Shown: positions 1 to 6,641 of the stretch, one piece after another
How the letters are laid out: each line of letters starts with the position of its first letter
Numbering within the stretch: position 1 is the first letter of the stretch
DNA from: an uncultured Acetobacter sp.
Lineage (GTDB): Bacteria > Pseudomonadota > Alphaproteobacteria > Acetobacterales > Acetobacteraceae
Direction of reading: 5' to 3'
Assembly: GCF_937875265.1 (NCBI RefSeq)
Contig: NZ_CALLXM010000264.1
Location: 1-7,592 of the forward strand
Length of the DNA: 7,592 nucleotides
Translations under genes and position numbers: made by a program
The notes under the pieces: model-generated
Told to the model about the DNA's origin: nothing
What the model saw: only the letters and a program-made list of their open reading frames with translations
Database searches by the model: none

Positions 1-10
1 GGATCGTTCC

Positions 11-19
11 GGAAAAGGA
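11..19 (+). promoter_or_regulatory. Ribosome binding site for the DUF2849 gene
   Basis: The purine run GGAAAAGGA sits 6 bases before the GTG at 26 and decides this start. It is only 1 base from the out-of-frame ATG at 21, too close to serve that codon. Confidence 0.5.
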
Positions 20-25
20 TATGTC

Positions 26-370
26 GTGGACCGCAGAAACAGTCGCCGGGATGCTGAAGGCGCAAGTGTTATCACTGCCAACCGTCTTCTGGATGGCCGC
101 ATTGTCTGGCTGGCCAGCGATGGGCAGTGGCAGCCTTTGATTCAGGATGCAAAAATCTACCCCAACAGCGCGATAGAAGATGCCCTGAAAGTCTGTAATG
201 CCCGCGCGCAGGAAGAGGCTCTGGTCGGAATTTATGGTGTGCAGGTAACCCTGACAGCATCCGGCCCACAGCCTGTAACCAGCCGGGAGCGGATCCGCGC
301 TGCTGGCCCCAGCGTGCATCCTGACTTCACCCCGGACTGGCATCCGGCCCGGCTCGCTTCGTACGCCTGA
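26..370 (+). CDS. DUF2849 family small protein, sulfite reductase partner
   Basis: A 114-residue protein of unknown biochemical function. The stretch at about residues 14-33 (ASVITANRLLDGRIVWLAS), followed by a DG.W sequence and an acidic/alanine-rich helix, fits the DUF2849 family. In alphaproteobacteria these genes usually sit just upstream of a sulfite/nitrite reductase, as here. The GTG start is chosen because a purine-rich GGAAAAGGA at 11-19 lies 6 bases upstream and the family motif begins soon after. The frame is open to the window edge, so a start further upstream cannot be excluded. The ATG at 21 is in another frame and gives an unrelated 39-residue peptide. The proline-rich C-terminus (about residues 80-114) looks poorly conserved. 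No membrane segment, signal peptide or metal-binding cysteine cluster is visible. Family call fairly sure; a role as accessory or electron-transfer partner is inference. Confidence 0.82.
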   Translation: MDRRNSRRDAEGASVITANRLLDGRIVWLASDGQWQPLIQDAKIYPNSAIEDALKVCNARAQEEALVGIYGVQVTLTASGPQPVTSRERIRAAGPSVHPDFTPDWHPARLASYA

Positions 371-396
371 ACAGACGATCAAGATTGGCTTTTCAC

Positions 397-2091
397 ATGT
401 CGCATTCCCCATCTGCCGCACTGCCTGTCGGGCATTATGCTTATGATGCCGTTGACCGCACGTTTCTGAAGCAGCGCGTTGCCCAGTTTCAGGATCAGGT
501 TGAACGGCGTCTGTCCGGTGCCTTAACGGAAGAAGAGTTCAAGCCGCTCCGACTGATGAACGGCCTGTATCTTCAGCTTCACGCCTACATGCTGCGGGTT
601 GCCATTCCCTATGGTGTGCTCGATGCGGCACAAATGCGCACGCTGGCGCATATTGCCCGCACGTATGATCGGGATTACGGGCATTTCACCACCCGGCAGA
701 ATATTCAGTTCAACTGGATCCGGCTGGAAGACACGCCGGAAATTCTGAACGTGCTGGCCGATACAGACATGCACGCCATTCAGACCAGCGGGAACTGCAT
801 TCGCAACGTCACGGCAGATCAGTTTGCCGGAGCTGCGGCGGATGAGGTGCTGGACCCGCGCGTGTATGCGGAAATTCTGCGCCAGTGGTCCACGTTGCAC
901 CCGGAATTTACGTTCCTGCCGCGTAAATTCAAAATTGCCATTTCCGGGAGCCAGCAGGACCGGGTCGCGGCACGCTTCCACGATATCGGGTTGATTGCGC
1001 GTGAGGGCGAGGCTGGTCGCCCAGTGTTTGAGGTCATTGTTGGTGGTGGGTTGGGTCGCACACCCATTATCGGCGTCAAATTGCGGGATGATCTGCCAGA
1101 AGAAGACCTGATTGCGTATCTGGAAGCCGTTCTGCGCGTCTATAATGCTCATGGCCGACGCGACAATATCTATAAGGCGCGGATCAAGATTCTGGTTCAG
1201 GCACTGGGCACGGAAGAGTTCCTTGCGCAGGTTAATGCGGAATTCGCAGCTATGGATCGTGCGCGGTATCGCCTGCCCGAAGCGACCGTAAAAGCCATTC
1301 GTGCGCGGTTTGGTGCGCCGGACTTTGCCCCGGCAGGAGATGCCGCAGAAAAACTGGCCGCACAGCGTAAGGCGGACCGGGCTTTTGATGCATGGCTCAG
1401 CACCAACAGCCATCCGCACAAACAGCCGGGCTATTGCTCCATTACAGTCTCCTGCAAACCTGCGGGCGGTATTCCTGGTGATGTGACTTCAGCACAGATG
1501 GATCTGCTGGCTGATCTGGCTGAACGCTACAGCTTTGGGGAACTCCGCATTACGCATCTGCAAAACGTGGTGCTGGGCCATGTGCGGCAGGATGCCCTGT
1601 ATGATGTCTGGCAGGCGCTGGAGAAAAATGGGCTTGGGGAAGCCAATATCGGCTTTATTACCGATATTGTGGCCTGCCCCGGCCTGGATTACTGCGCACT
1701 GGCGAATGCCCGCTCTATCCCGATTGCGCAAAAGCTGAGTTCCCGCTTTGCCAATGCTGACCTGCAACGGGAAATCGGGCCGCTTCGGTTGAATATTTCC
1801 GGCTGCATCAATGCCTGCGGGCACCATCATGCCGGGCATATCGGGATACTGGGCGTTGATAAACGTGGCGAAGAGGCCTTTCAGATCACGCTGGGTGGCT
1901 CTGCCGAAGATAACAAAGCGTCCATCGGGCAAATCCTTGGGTCGGCCATGTCCGAAGATGAAACGGTTGATGCGATCGCCCGGATCATTGATACCTATCT
2001 TGCCAGACGGACGGCGGGTGAGCATTTTATTGAAACATGCCGCCGTTTAGGCACAGCACCATTCAAGGACGCCGCATATGCCCCTGCTTGA
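397..2091 (+). CDS. cysI: Nitrite/sulfite reductase, siroheme and 4Fe-4S hemoprotein
   Basis: Expected to carry out the six-electron reduction of sulfite to sulfide (or nitrite to ammonia) in the cytoplasm. The protein has 564 residues from this ATG and shows the duplicated layout of the family. A first ferredoxin-like half-domain contains RVAIPYG and HFTTRQNIQFNWI (His96-Ile107), with SGNCIRN around Cys134. A second half-domain contains ITHLQNVVLGHV. The cluster/siroheme ligands are complete: C-x5-C at Cys427 and Cys433 (CPGLDYC) and C-x3-C at Cys470 and Cys474 (SGCINACGHHHAG). An in-frame TTG at 385 would add four residues; ATG is preferred, though neither start has a strong ribosome site. 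The gene lies 26 bases after the DUF2849 gene and its end overlaps the DUF934 gene by 14 bases. Sequence alone does not separate sulfite from nitrite reductase. The DUF2849/DUF934 neighbours favour assimilatory sulfite reduction. Confidence 0.93.
   Translation: MSHSPSAALPVGHYAYDAVDRTFLKQRVAQFQDQVERRLSGALTEEEFKPLRLMNGLYLQLHAYMLRVAIPYGVLDAAQMRTLAHIARTYDRDYGHFTTRQNIQFNWIRLEDTPEILNVLADTDMHAIQTSGNCIRNVTADQFAGAAADEVLDPRVYAEILRQWSTLHPEFTFLPRKFKIAISGSQQDRVAARFHDIGLIAREGEAGRPVFEVIVGGGLGRTPIIGVKLRDDLPEEDLIAYLEAVLRVYNAHGRRDNIYKARIKILVQALGTEEFLAQVNAEFAAMDRARYRLPEATVKAIRARFGAPDFAPAGDAAEKLAAQRKADRAFDAWLSTNSHPHKQPGYCSITVSCKPAGGIPGDVTSAQMDLLADLAERYSFGELRITHLQNVVLGHVRQDALYDVWQALEKNGLGEANIGFITDIVACPGLDYCALANARSIPIAQKLSSRFANADLQREIGPLRLNISGCINACGHHHAGHIGILGVDKRGEEAFQITLGGSAEDNKASIGQILGSAMSEDETVDAIARIIDTYLARRTAGEHFIETCRRLGTAPFKDAAYAPA
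2065..2069 (+). promoter_or_regulatory. Ribosome binding site for the DUF934 gene, inside cysI
   Basis: AAGGA lies 8 bases before the ATG at 2078. It falls within the last codons of the reductase gene, so the DUF934 gene starts inside its upstream neighbour and is probably translated by ribosomes arriving from it. Confidence 0.6.
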
Positions 2092-2566
2092 GAACGGCCA
2101 GATAATTCAGGACACATGGCAGAGTGCTGTTGAGGGCGAGCCGCTCCCCTCTGGCAATATTCTGGTGCCGCTGGCTCGGCTTTCTGAAGCACTGGGCCGA
2201 AACAGTGATGCACGTCTGGGTGTCGTGCTGACGTCTGCGGATGAAGTTGAAGCCCTGCGGGAGGCCCTGCCGCGGCTTGATGTTGTGGTGCTGACTTTCC
2301 CGGTATTTCGGGATGGTCGTCCGTTTACTCAGGCGCGGGCTCTGCGTGAGCATCTGCACTTCAAGGGTGAAATCCGCGCTGGTGGGCATATTCTGCCAGA
2401 CCAGTACGAATTTTTGCTCCGATGTGGGGTCACCGCTGTGGCTCTGCCGGATGGTGCTGATATTGCTGTCTGGCAGCGGGCGCATGAGGCTTTTACCGTA
2501 GCTTATCAGCCTTCCATTCTAAACGAGCAGGCAGAAGGCTTTGCTTTCAGGCGAAGGCTGGCTTAG
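2078..2566 (+). CDS. DUF934 family protein, sulfur assimilation accessory
   Basis: A 162-residue soluble protein matching DUF934. The diagnostic block is at residues 74-90 (FPVFRDGRPFTQARALR), followed by a GEIRAGGHILPDQYEFLLRCG stretch. Length is normal for the family. The biochemical role is not known. Such genes are habitually adjacent to cysI and often to cysH, and are usually annotated as putative oxidoreductases without direct proof. The start is well supported by AAGGA at 2065-2069, 8 bases before the ATG. The gene begins inside the end of the reductase gene, which implies coupled expression. Only one cysteine (in LLRCGVT) is visible and there is no obvious nucleotide-binding loop, so an independent redox enzyme is not evident. 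A structural or assembly partner of the reductase is an equally good guess. No cysH follows here; the next gene belongs to lipid A synthesis. Confidence 0.85.
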   Translation: MPLLENGQIIQDTWQSAVEGEPLPSGNILVPLARLSEALGRNSDARLGVVLTSADEVEALREALPRLDVVVLTFPVFRDGRPFTQARALREHLHFKGEIRAGGHILPDQYEFLLRCGVTAVALPDGADIAVWQRAHEAFTVAYQPSILNEQAEGFAFRRRLA

Positions 2567-2584
2567 CGCGGGCACGCTTGCGCT

Positions 2585-4597
2585 GTGGCTCGCTCTCCGC
2601 GCTTTGCCGGGTCTTTTCCCCGGAAAATTCTGGTTAGTACGCTCCGGGGTTATCTGGGACTAGCTCTGCGCACCTCACGCTGGACGGTCAGTATGGACCC
2701 GGAAGCGCGCAAAGTGCTGTTCAGCGAGGGTGGCGGTGCTGTTGTTGTCGCGTTCTGGCACGAATCTCTGCCGCTTATTCCAGCGTTGTGGTGGTGGTCG
2801 GAAGCACAAAACCCGGCCATGCGCGCCCATGTGCTGATTAGCCGAAACCGCGACGGGCGGCTGATTGCAGATCTTATTGATCCATGGCGCATCCAGTCCA
2901 TTGCGGGCTCATCAGACAAAAACCGTAAAAAGAAAGGTGGCGCTGCGGCGCTGCGGCGTATGCAGGTTCTTTTACGGCGGGGTGGGCTTATTGCCCTTAC
3001 GCCCGATGGTCCGCGCGGCCCGCGCAGGCAGGCCCAGCAAGGGGCCGTAGCTCTTGCCTCCAGTGTCAAAAAACCAATTATTCCCATTGGCGCGACCTGC
3101 CAGGGTATTCGTCTGAATTCATGGGATAAAATGGTTATACCGGTGCCTTTTGGGCGTGGTCACTTTGTGTGTGGTGCACCGCTTTTTCTGTCACGGAAAA
3201 AAGGCGCTCAGGCCGGGCAGAATACGGACCATCTGCTGACTGAGGCCATAACCCAGGCCATGACGCAGGCTGAGCACCCCGAAATAGATCAACCGGGCGG
3301 ACAAAAGGAAAAAATCCAGCTTGGGCCGTTGTCTCTCCAGCCTTCACGGGCCTGGGGCTGGGTGGCAACTGCTCTGGCTCCCGCTCTGCCCTTCCTGCTG
3401 CGCTGGCGGCAGACACGCGGCAAAGAAGTGCCAGGCCGGGTGCGGGAAAAAATGGGGTTTGCCTCTCATATGCGGCCCGCTGGCCCTCTGGTATGGTTCC
3501 ATGCCGCCAGTGTAGGAGAATTGGTTTCCATTCTTCCACTCGTGGAAATCTGTCTGGAAAAAAATCCGGCTCTGACAGTTCTGCTGACCACCGGGACCGT
3601 GACAGCAGCCACTCTGTTGCAGCAGCGTCTGACGCATGCTCGGCTTGTGCATCAGTTTGTGCCGCTTGATGTGCCACGCTGGGGGAAGCGTTTTTTGGGC
3701 CACTGGCAGCCGCAGGCCGTGGTTTTTACAGAAAGCGAACTCTGGCCGAACCTCATAGGTCTTTGTCATCAGCAAAATATTCCGGTTGCATTGGTCAATG
3801 GCCGGATGTCGGAGCGCTCGTTCAACGGCTGGCTCAGGCTGCGGAACGTTGCGCGGCGTATGCTGGAACGCGTTGCGTGGATTGCTGCCCGGTCCGATGA
3901 GGATGCTGAGCGTTTCCGTCAGCTCGGAGCCCGGTCTCTGGCCAAAGCGGCAGACCTTAAAACCGCAGCTCCATCCTTACCGGTTGACCCGATAGCGTTG
4001 CATATCGTTCACAAGCATCTTGCCGGGCGTCCGGTATTTCTGGCGGCATCAACGCATGAGGGTGAAGAAGAAGCACTCCGGCAGACAGTGCAAACGCTGC
4101 GGGCGTGCTACCCGTCTCTTCTCACCATTATCGTGCCGCGTCATCCTGAACGCGGAGCTGCCGTCAGCGCTCTTTTTGAAGGCGCACCCCGGCGGGCATT
4201 GGGGCAGTTTCCGGCACAGACAGACGCCGTGTGGGTGTGTGATACACTGGGAGAGTTGGGGCTTTTTTACCGGCTGGCTCAAATCGTCTTCATAGGGAAC
4301 AGTCTGCCCGGCGTGCGGACCGGCGGTGGCGGGCATAATCCGTTTGAACCCGCACGGCTGGAGTGCGCTCTGGCAACTGGTCCCCTGATCCAGAATTTTC
4401 AGGAGGCGTTTGCCGTTCTGGGCCAGAGTGTCGTGAGCGTTCAAACGCCTGCCGAACTGGCAGGCTGGGTAAGTGCCATGCTGGATAATCCCGCACGATG
4501 TCAGGCCAGTGCAGTCCAGGCGCAAGCCGTTGCCACTGCCAATATGGCTCTGCCCGGCCAGCTGGCAGATAAAATTCTGACTCTTTTGCCATCATGA
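2585..4597 (+). CDS. waaA: Fused DUF374 acyltransferase-like domain and Kdo transferase (WaaA/KdtA)
   Basis: A 670-residue two-domain protein. Residues about 20-215 form a DUF374 (LPLAT-superfamily) domain: FWHES around His59, ISRNRDGRLIADLI, GSSDKNRKKKGGAAALR, and TPDGPRGPRR from Thr139. A polar linker (about 220-254) follows. Residues about 255-670 are a glycosyltransferase family 30 Kdo transferase, which adds Kdo from CMP-Kdo to lipid IVA at the inner membrane. Its marks are WFHAASVGELVS with the expected catalytic Glu312, TESELWPN, AASTHEGEEE, and the C-terminal GGGGHNPFEPARL (from about residue 580). The reading frame is continuous through the junction. These domains are usually separate adjacent genes in alphaproteobacteria. 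GTG at 2585 is the only plausible start between the preceding stop and the DUF374 domain, but its ribosome site is weak. The stop overlaps the lpxK start (ATGA). A hydrophobic stretch at about 257-272 may replace the usual WaaA membrane anchor. Kdo transferase call is strong; the acyl substrate is unknown. Confidence 0.92.
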   Translation: MARSPRFAGSFPRKILVSTLRGYLGLALRTSRWTVSMDPEARKVLFSEGGGAVVVAFWHESLPLIPALWWWSEAQNPAMRAHVLISRNRDGRLIADLIDPWRIQSIAGSSDKNRKKKGGAAALRRMQVLLRRGGLIALTPDGPRGPRRQAQQGAVALASSVKKPIIPIGATCQGIRLNSWDKMVIPVPFGRGHFVCGAPLFLSRKKGAQAGQNTDHLLTEAITQAMTQAEHPEIDQPGGQKEKIQLGPLSLQPSRAWGWVATALAPALPFLLRWRQTRGKEVPGRVREKMGFASHMRPAGPLVWFHAASVGELVSILPLVEICLEKNPALTVLLTTGTVTAATLLQQRLTHARLVHQFVPLDVPRWGKRFLGHWQPQAVVFTESELWPNLIGLCHQQNIPVALVNGRMSERSFNGWLRLRNVARRMLERVAWIAARSDEDAERFRQLGARSLAKAADLKTAAPSLPVDPIALHIVHKHLAGRPVFLAASTHEGEEEALRQTVQTLRACYPSLLTIIVPRHPERGAAVSALFEGAPRRALGQFPAQTDAVWVCDTLGELGLFYRLAQIVFIGNSLPGVRTGGGGHNPFEPARLECALATGPLIQNFQEAFAVLGQSVVSVQTPAELAGWVSAMLDNPARCQASAVQAQAVATANMALPGQLADKILTLLPS

Positions 4598-5583
4598 TCC
4601 GCCCTCCCTGTTTCTGGTCAGACCCTCAGGCCCGCCTCCTTCCGCGCCTCCTTGCGCCGTTTTCTGCCTTTGTTGCGGCGTGTGCTGCGAACAGGCAGAA
4701 AAAACCGGGCTGGAAGGCATCAGTTCCAGTTTTGTGCTGTGGGAATCTGACCACCGGCGGCACGGGTAAAACAACTGTGGTGCTGGACCTCGTGGCCCGG
4801 CTGAACACACGCGAGATTGCCGTGCATGCTCTTACCCGTGGTTATGGCGGTCATATCAAAATGGTGACACAGGTGGACCCTGCCCGTCATTCAGCGCGGG
4901 ATGTGGGGGATGAAGCCTTGCTTCTGGCACAGCACTGCCCGACATGGATCGGAGGAGATCGTGCTGCATCTGCCCGCGCTGCGGTAGCCGCCGGGGCTGC
5001 GTGTCTGATTATGGATGATGGCTTTCAGAATCCCGGTCTGCACAAGGATTTTTCTCTTCTGGTAGTTGATGGCGTTGTGGGGCTGGGCAATGGTCGCGTG
5101 CTACCTGCCGGGCCGCTACGCGAGGCTCCGGCGGATGCATTGGCGCGGGCTTCGGCTGTTCTGCTGATCGGGGAGGATAAAACTGGTTTTTTGCCGCGTT
5201 ATGCGGGCCAGCTACCGGATGTTTTACAAGCTGATCTGCAAACCGGAGCAGCAGCCAAGGCTCTGGTTGGGCAGCGTTGCGTGGCCTTTGCCGGACTGGG
5301 GCGACCGTCTAAGTTTTTTGATGGATTACGGGACGCCGGGGTGAACCCGGTGCAGTGCCTCGCTTTTCCTGATCATTATTTTTATAAAGACCGGGATATG
5401 ACCCATCTTGCTTCACTGGCCCGTAAGGCAGACGCACAACTCGTGACCACGCCCAAAGACACGGTTCGGTTCCCCCCTGCTTTCAGAAAACAGCTCCTGA
5501 CCGTAAGTGTCGGGCTTGTCTGGCAGAATGCCAGTGCCCCCGAGGCATTACTTGATAAGCTGTTAAATCAGAGGTCAGCATGA
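4594..5583 (+). CDS. lpxK: Tetraacyldisaccharide 4'-kinase
   Basis: Phosphorylates the 4' position of the tetraacyl disaccharide 1-phosphate to make lipid IVA, the acceptor for Kdo transfer, at the cytoplasmic face of the inner membrane. At 329 residues it is full length for the family. Seen in order: a basic/hydrophobic N-terminus (FWSDPQARLLPRLLAPFSAFVAA) that normally anchors the enzyme; a Walker A loop at residues 50-61 (GNLTTGGTGKTT); DEALLLA; the DDGFQN motif at residues 141-146; GNGRVLPAGPLRE; and FPDHYFYKDRDM with TTPKDTVRFP near the C-terminus. The P-loop ends GKTT where many homologues have GKTP, a small change unlikely to affect function. The start overlaps the upstream stop as ATGA. 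No clear ribosome site precedes it, so translation probably depends on coupling to the fusion gene. The enzyme directly precedes WaaA in the pathway. Confidence 0.95.
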   Translation: MIRPPCFWSDPQARLLPRLLAPFSAFVAACAANRQKKPGWKASVPVLCCGNLTTGGTGKTTVVLDLVARLNTREIAVHALTRGYGGHIKMVTQVDPARHSARDVGDEALLLAQHCPTWIGGDRAASARAAVAAGAACLIMDDGFQNPGLHKDFSLLVVDGVVGLGNGRVLPAGPLREAPADALARASAVLLIGEDKTGFLPRYAGQLPDVLQADLQTGAAAKALVGQRCVAFAGLGRPSKFFDGLRDAGVNPVQCLAFPDHYFYKDRDMTHLASLARKADAQLVTTPKDTVRFPPAFRKQLLTVSVGLVWQNASAPEALLDKLLNQRSA

Positions 5584-6491
5584 GTTCTGTGCGCATGACC
5601 CGCCTGATTCGTGCGGAAGCATGGGTGGCACAGACGCTTCTGAACGCATTTTTGCGAATGGGGCCTGCACGGGCCTCCAATGTTGCCGGGCGGTTTTGCC
5701 GATTTGTCGGTCCTCTGTTGCCCGTTTCCAAAACGGCTCACAAAAATCTGCAGCTGGCCATGCCGGAACTGGATGCAGCTGAACGCGCCCGGATTGTGCG
5801 TGGGGTGTGGGAAAATCTGGGCCGCACAGTGGGGGAATTCCCTCATTTGTCCCGCTTGCAGGAAAACACACCTAGCGGACCGGGGTTTGAGGTGCAGGGA
5901 GCGGAATATCTGGAAGAGCAGGCCCGGCGTGGCGGTGCTGTTCTGTTTGCTTCCGGCCATATTGGAAATTGGGAGATGCTACCGCCCGGTTCGGCCCGGC
6001 ATGGTACGCCTTTTGCATCGTTTTATCGGGCTGCGGGCAACCCATTGATTGACGCCATAATCCGCGCTTTGCGTGATAGCGCTATGGCCCCCACTCCTAT
6101 GCCTCTTTTTGCCAAAGGGTCGCGTGGAGCACGTGAGGCTCTGGCCTATGTGTCCAAAGGTGGCAGGCTGGGCATGCTGGTAGACCAGAAAATGAATGAT
6201 GGTGTTGAAGCCACATTTTTTGGCCGACCCGCCATGACGGCCTCGGCGCTGGCCGCCATAGCGTTACGTAGTCGCTGCCCGGTTATTCCCGGCTATGTAG
6301 AGCGACTTGGTCCCGCCCGTTTGCGGATTGTGGTGGAACCGCCCATGACGCTGCCGGATACGGGTGACAAGCAGCAGGATATGCTCACGCTGGTGCAGAT
6401 GATCAATGACCGGCTGGAATGCTGGGTCAGGCGCAAGCCGGAAAGCTGGCTCTGGCTCCACCGGCGCTGGCCGAAAGAACTTTATAAATAA
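5580..6491 (+). CDS. lpxL: Lipid A biosynthesis lauroyl-type acyltransferase (LpxL/HtrB family)
   Basis: A 303-residue member of the LpxL/LpxM/HtrB family, which transfers a secondary acyl chain from acyl-ACP to Kdo-lipid IVA at the inner membrane. The catalytic H-x4-E dyad is present at His127 and Glu132 (SGHIGNWEM). Other family marks are FYRAAGNPLIDAIIRALR, GGRLGMLVDQKMNDG (Asp202 region), FFGRPAMTASALAAIALR, and a C-terminal WVRRKPESWLWLHRRWPKE that closely follows the family ending. The ATG overlaps the lpxK stop (ATGA) and AGAGG at about 5570-5574 is a usable ribosome site. LpxL and LpxM types cannot be told apart by eye. With one such gene here, it most likely supplies the first Kdo-dependent secondary acylation. 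It is the last gene of the packed lipid A cluster; a 150-base gap follows. Confidence 0.9.
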   Translation: MSSVRMTRLIRAEAWVAQTLLNAFLRMGPARASNVAGRFCRFVGPLLPVSKTAHKNLQLAMPELDAAERARIVRGVWENLGRTVGEFPHLSRLQENTPSGPGFEVQGAEYLEEQARRGGAVLFASGHIGNWEMLPPGSARHGTPFASFYRAAGNPLIDAIIRALRDSAMAPTPMPLFAKGSRGAREALAYVSKGGRLGMLVDQKMNDGVEATFFGRPAMTASALAAIALRSRCPVIPGYVERLGPARLRIVVEPPMTLPDTGDKQQDMLTLVQMINDRLECWVRRKPESWLWLHRRWPKELYK

Positions 6492-6514
6492 GAACACCTG
6501 AAGGGCTGCGGGCA

Positions 6515-6526
6515 GGAACGCGTTCC
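6515..6526. repeat. Perfect 12-bp palindrome
   Basis: GGAACGCGTTCC is fully self-complementary. It lies 23 bases past the lpxL stop. With the next palindrome it forms a pair with centres 22 bp apart, about two helical turns, as in dimeric repressor sites. It could equally be a stem in RNA. No known regulator site is recognised. Confidence 0.55.
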
Positions 6527-6533
6527 CTCTCTA

Positions 6534-6551
6534 GTGCCGGATATCCTGCAC
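6534..6551. repeat. 18-bp near-perfect palindrome
   Basis: GTGCCGGATATCCTGCAC is symmetric about 6542/6543 with one mismatched pair (6538 and 6547). It lies about at the centre of the long inverted repeat (6497-6595) and 22 bp, centre to centre, from the 12-bp palindrome. It is a candidate operator or structural element upstream of the suhB-like gene; no specific regulator can be named. Confidence 0.5.
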
Positions 6552-6609
6552 GTGGCGTCTTAGAGAAAGGCTGTCGCTTCTCCGCAGGCTTCAGGGTATG
6601 GTGCCGCTC

Positions 6610-6615
6610 TATATT
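6610..6615 (+). promoter_or_regulatory. Possible -10 element for the suhB-like gene
   Basis: TATATT matches five of six bases of the sigma-70 -10 consensus and would place transcription start near 6622, just before the ribosome site at 6628-6631. No convincing -35 is seen at the right spacing; that zone overlaps the right arm of the inverted repeat. Weak evidence. Confidence 0.25.
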
Positions 6616-6641
6616 ACGGTCTTAATTGGAGCTGCCTGCCC

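Larger units (their letters stand above)
6497..6595. repeat. Long imperfect inverted repeat in the lpxL-suhB gap
   Basis: The left arm CCTGAAGGGCTGCGG (6497-6511) and the right arm CCGCAGGCTTCAGG (6582-6595) are complementary over 7 plus 6 base pairs with a small internal mismatch. About 70 bases lie between them. The enclosed segment holds the two shorter palindromes listed separately and a small GAGAA...TTCTC hairpin (6563-6582). In RNA this could fold as a branched structure of about 100 nt between the lpxL stop and the next gene. There is no T-tract after it, so it is not a normal intrinsic terminator. The pairing is seen directly; the function is unknown. Confidence 0.5.

Noticed and set aside
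21..137. ATG at 21 opening a short frame (begins MSWTAETVAG)
   Set aside because: It is in a different frame from the DUF2849 motif, has no properly spaced ribosome site, and resembles nothing known. It might instead be the tail of an upstream gene, but too little is visible to say.
523..1419. A 298-residue open frame on the - strand opposite the reductase gene
   Set aside because: It lies entirely antisense to a gene with clear conserved motifs, has no recognisable domain, and is explained by GC-biased codons of the sense gene.
3558..3564. A run of seven A residues in the Kdo transferase region, a possible slippage site
   Set aside because: The run is short, the frame is intact on both sides with conserved motifs, and no alternative frame downstream offers a meaningful product.
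3135..3677. A 180-residue open frame on the - strand across the domain junction of the fusion gene
   Set aside because: The sense frame is continuous and conserved on both sides, and the antisense product has no domain or plausible start context.
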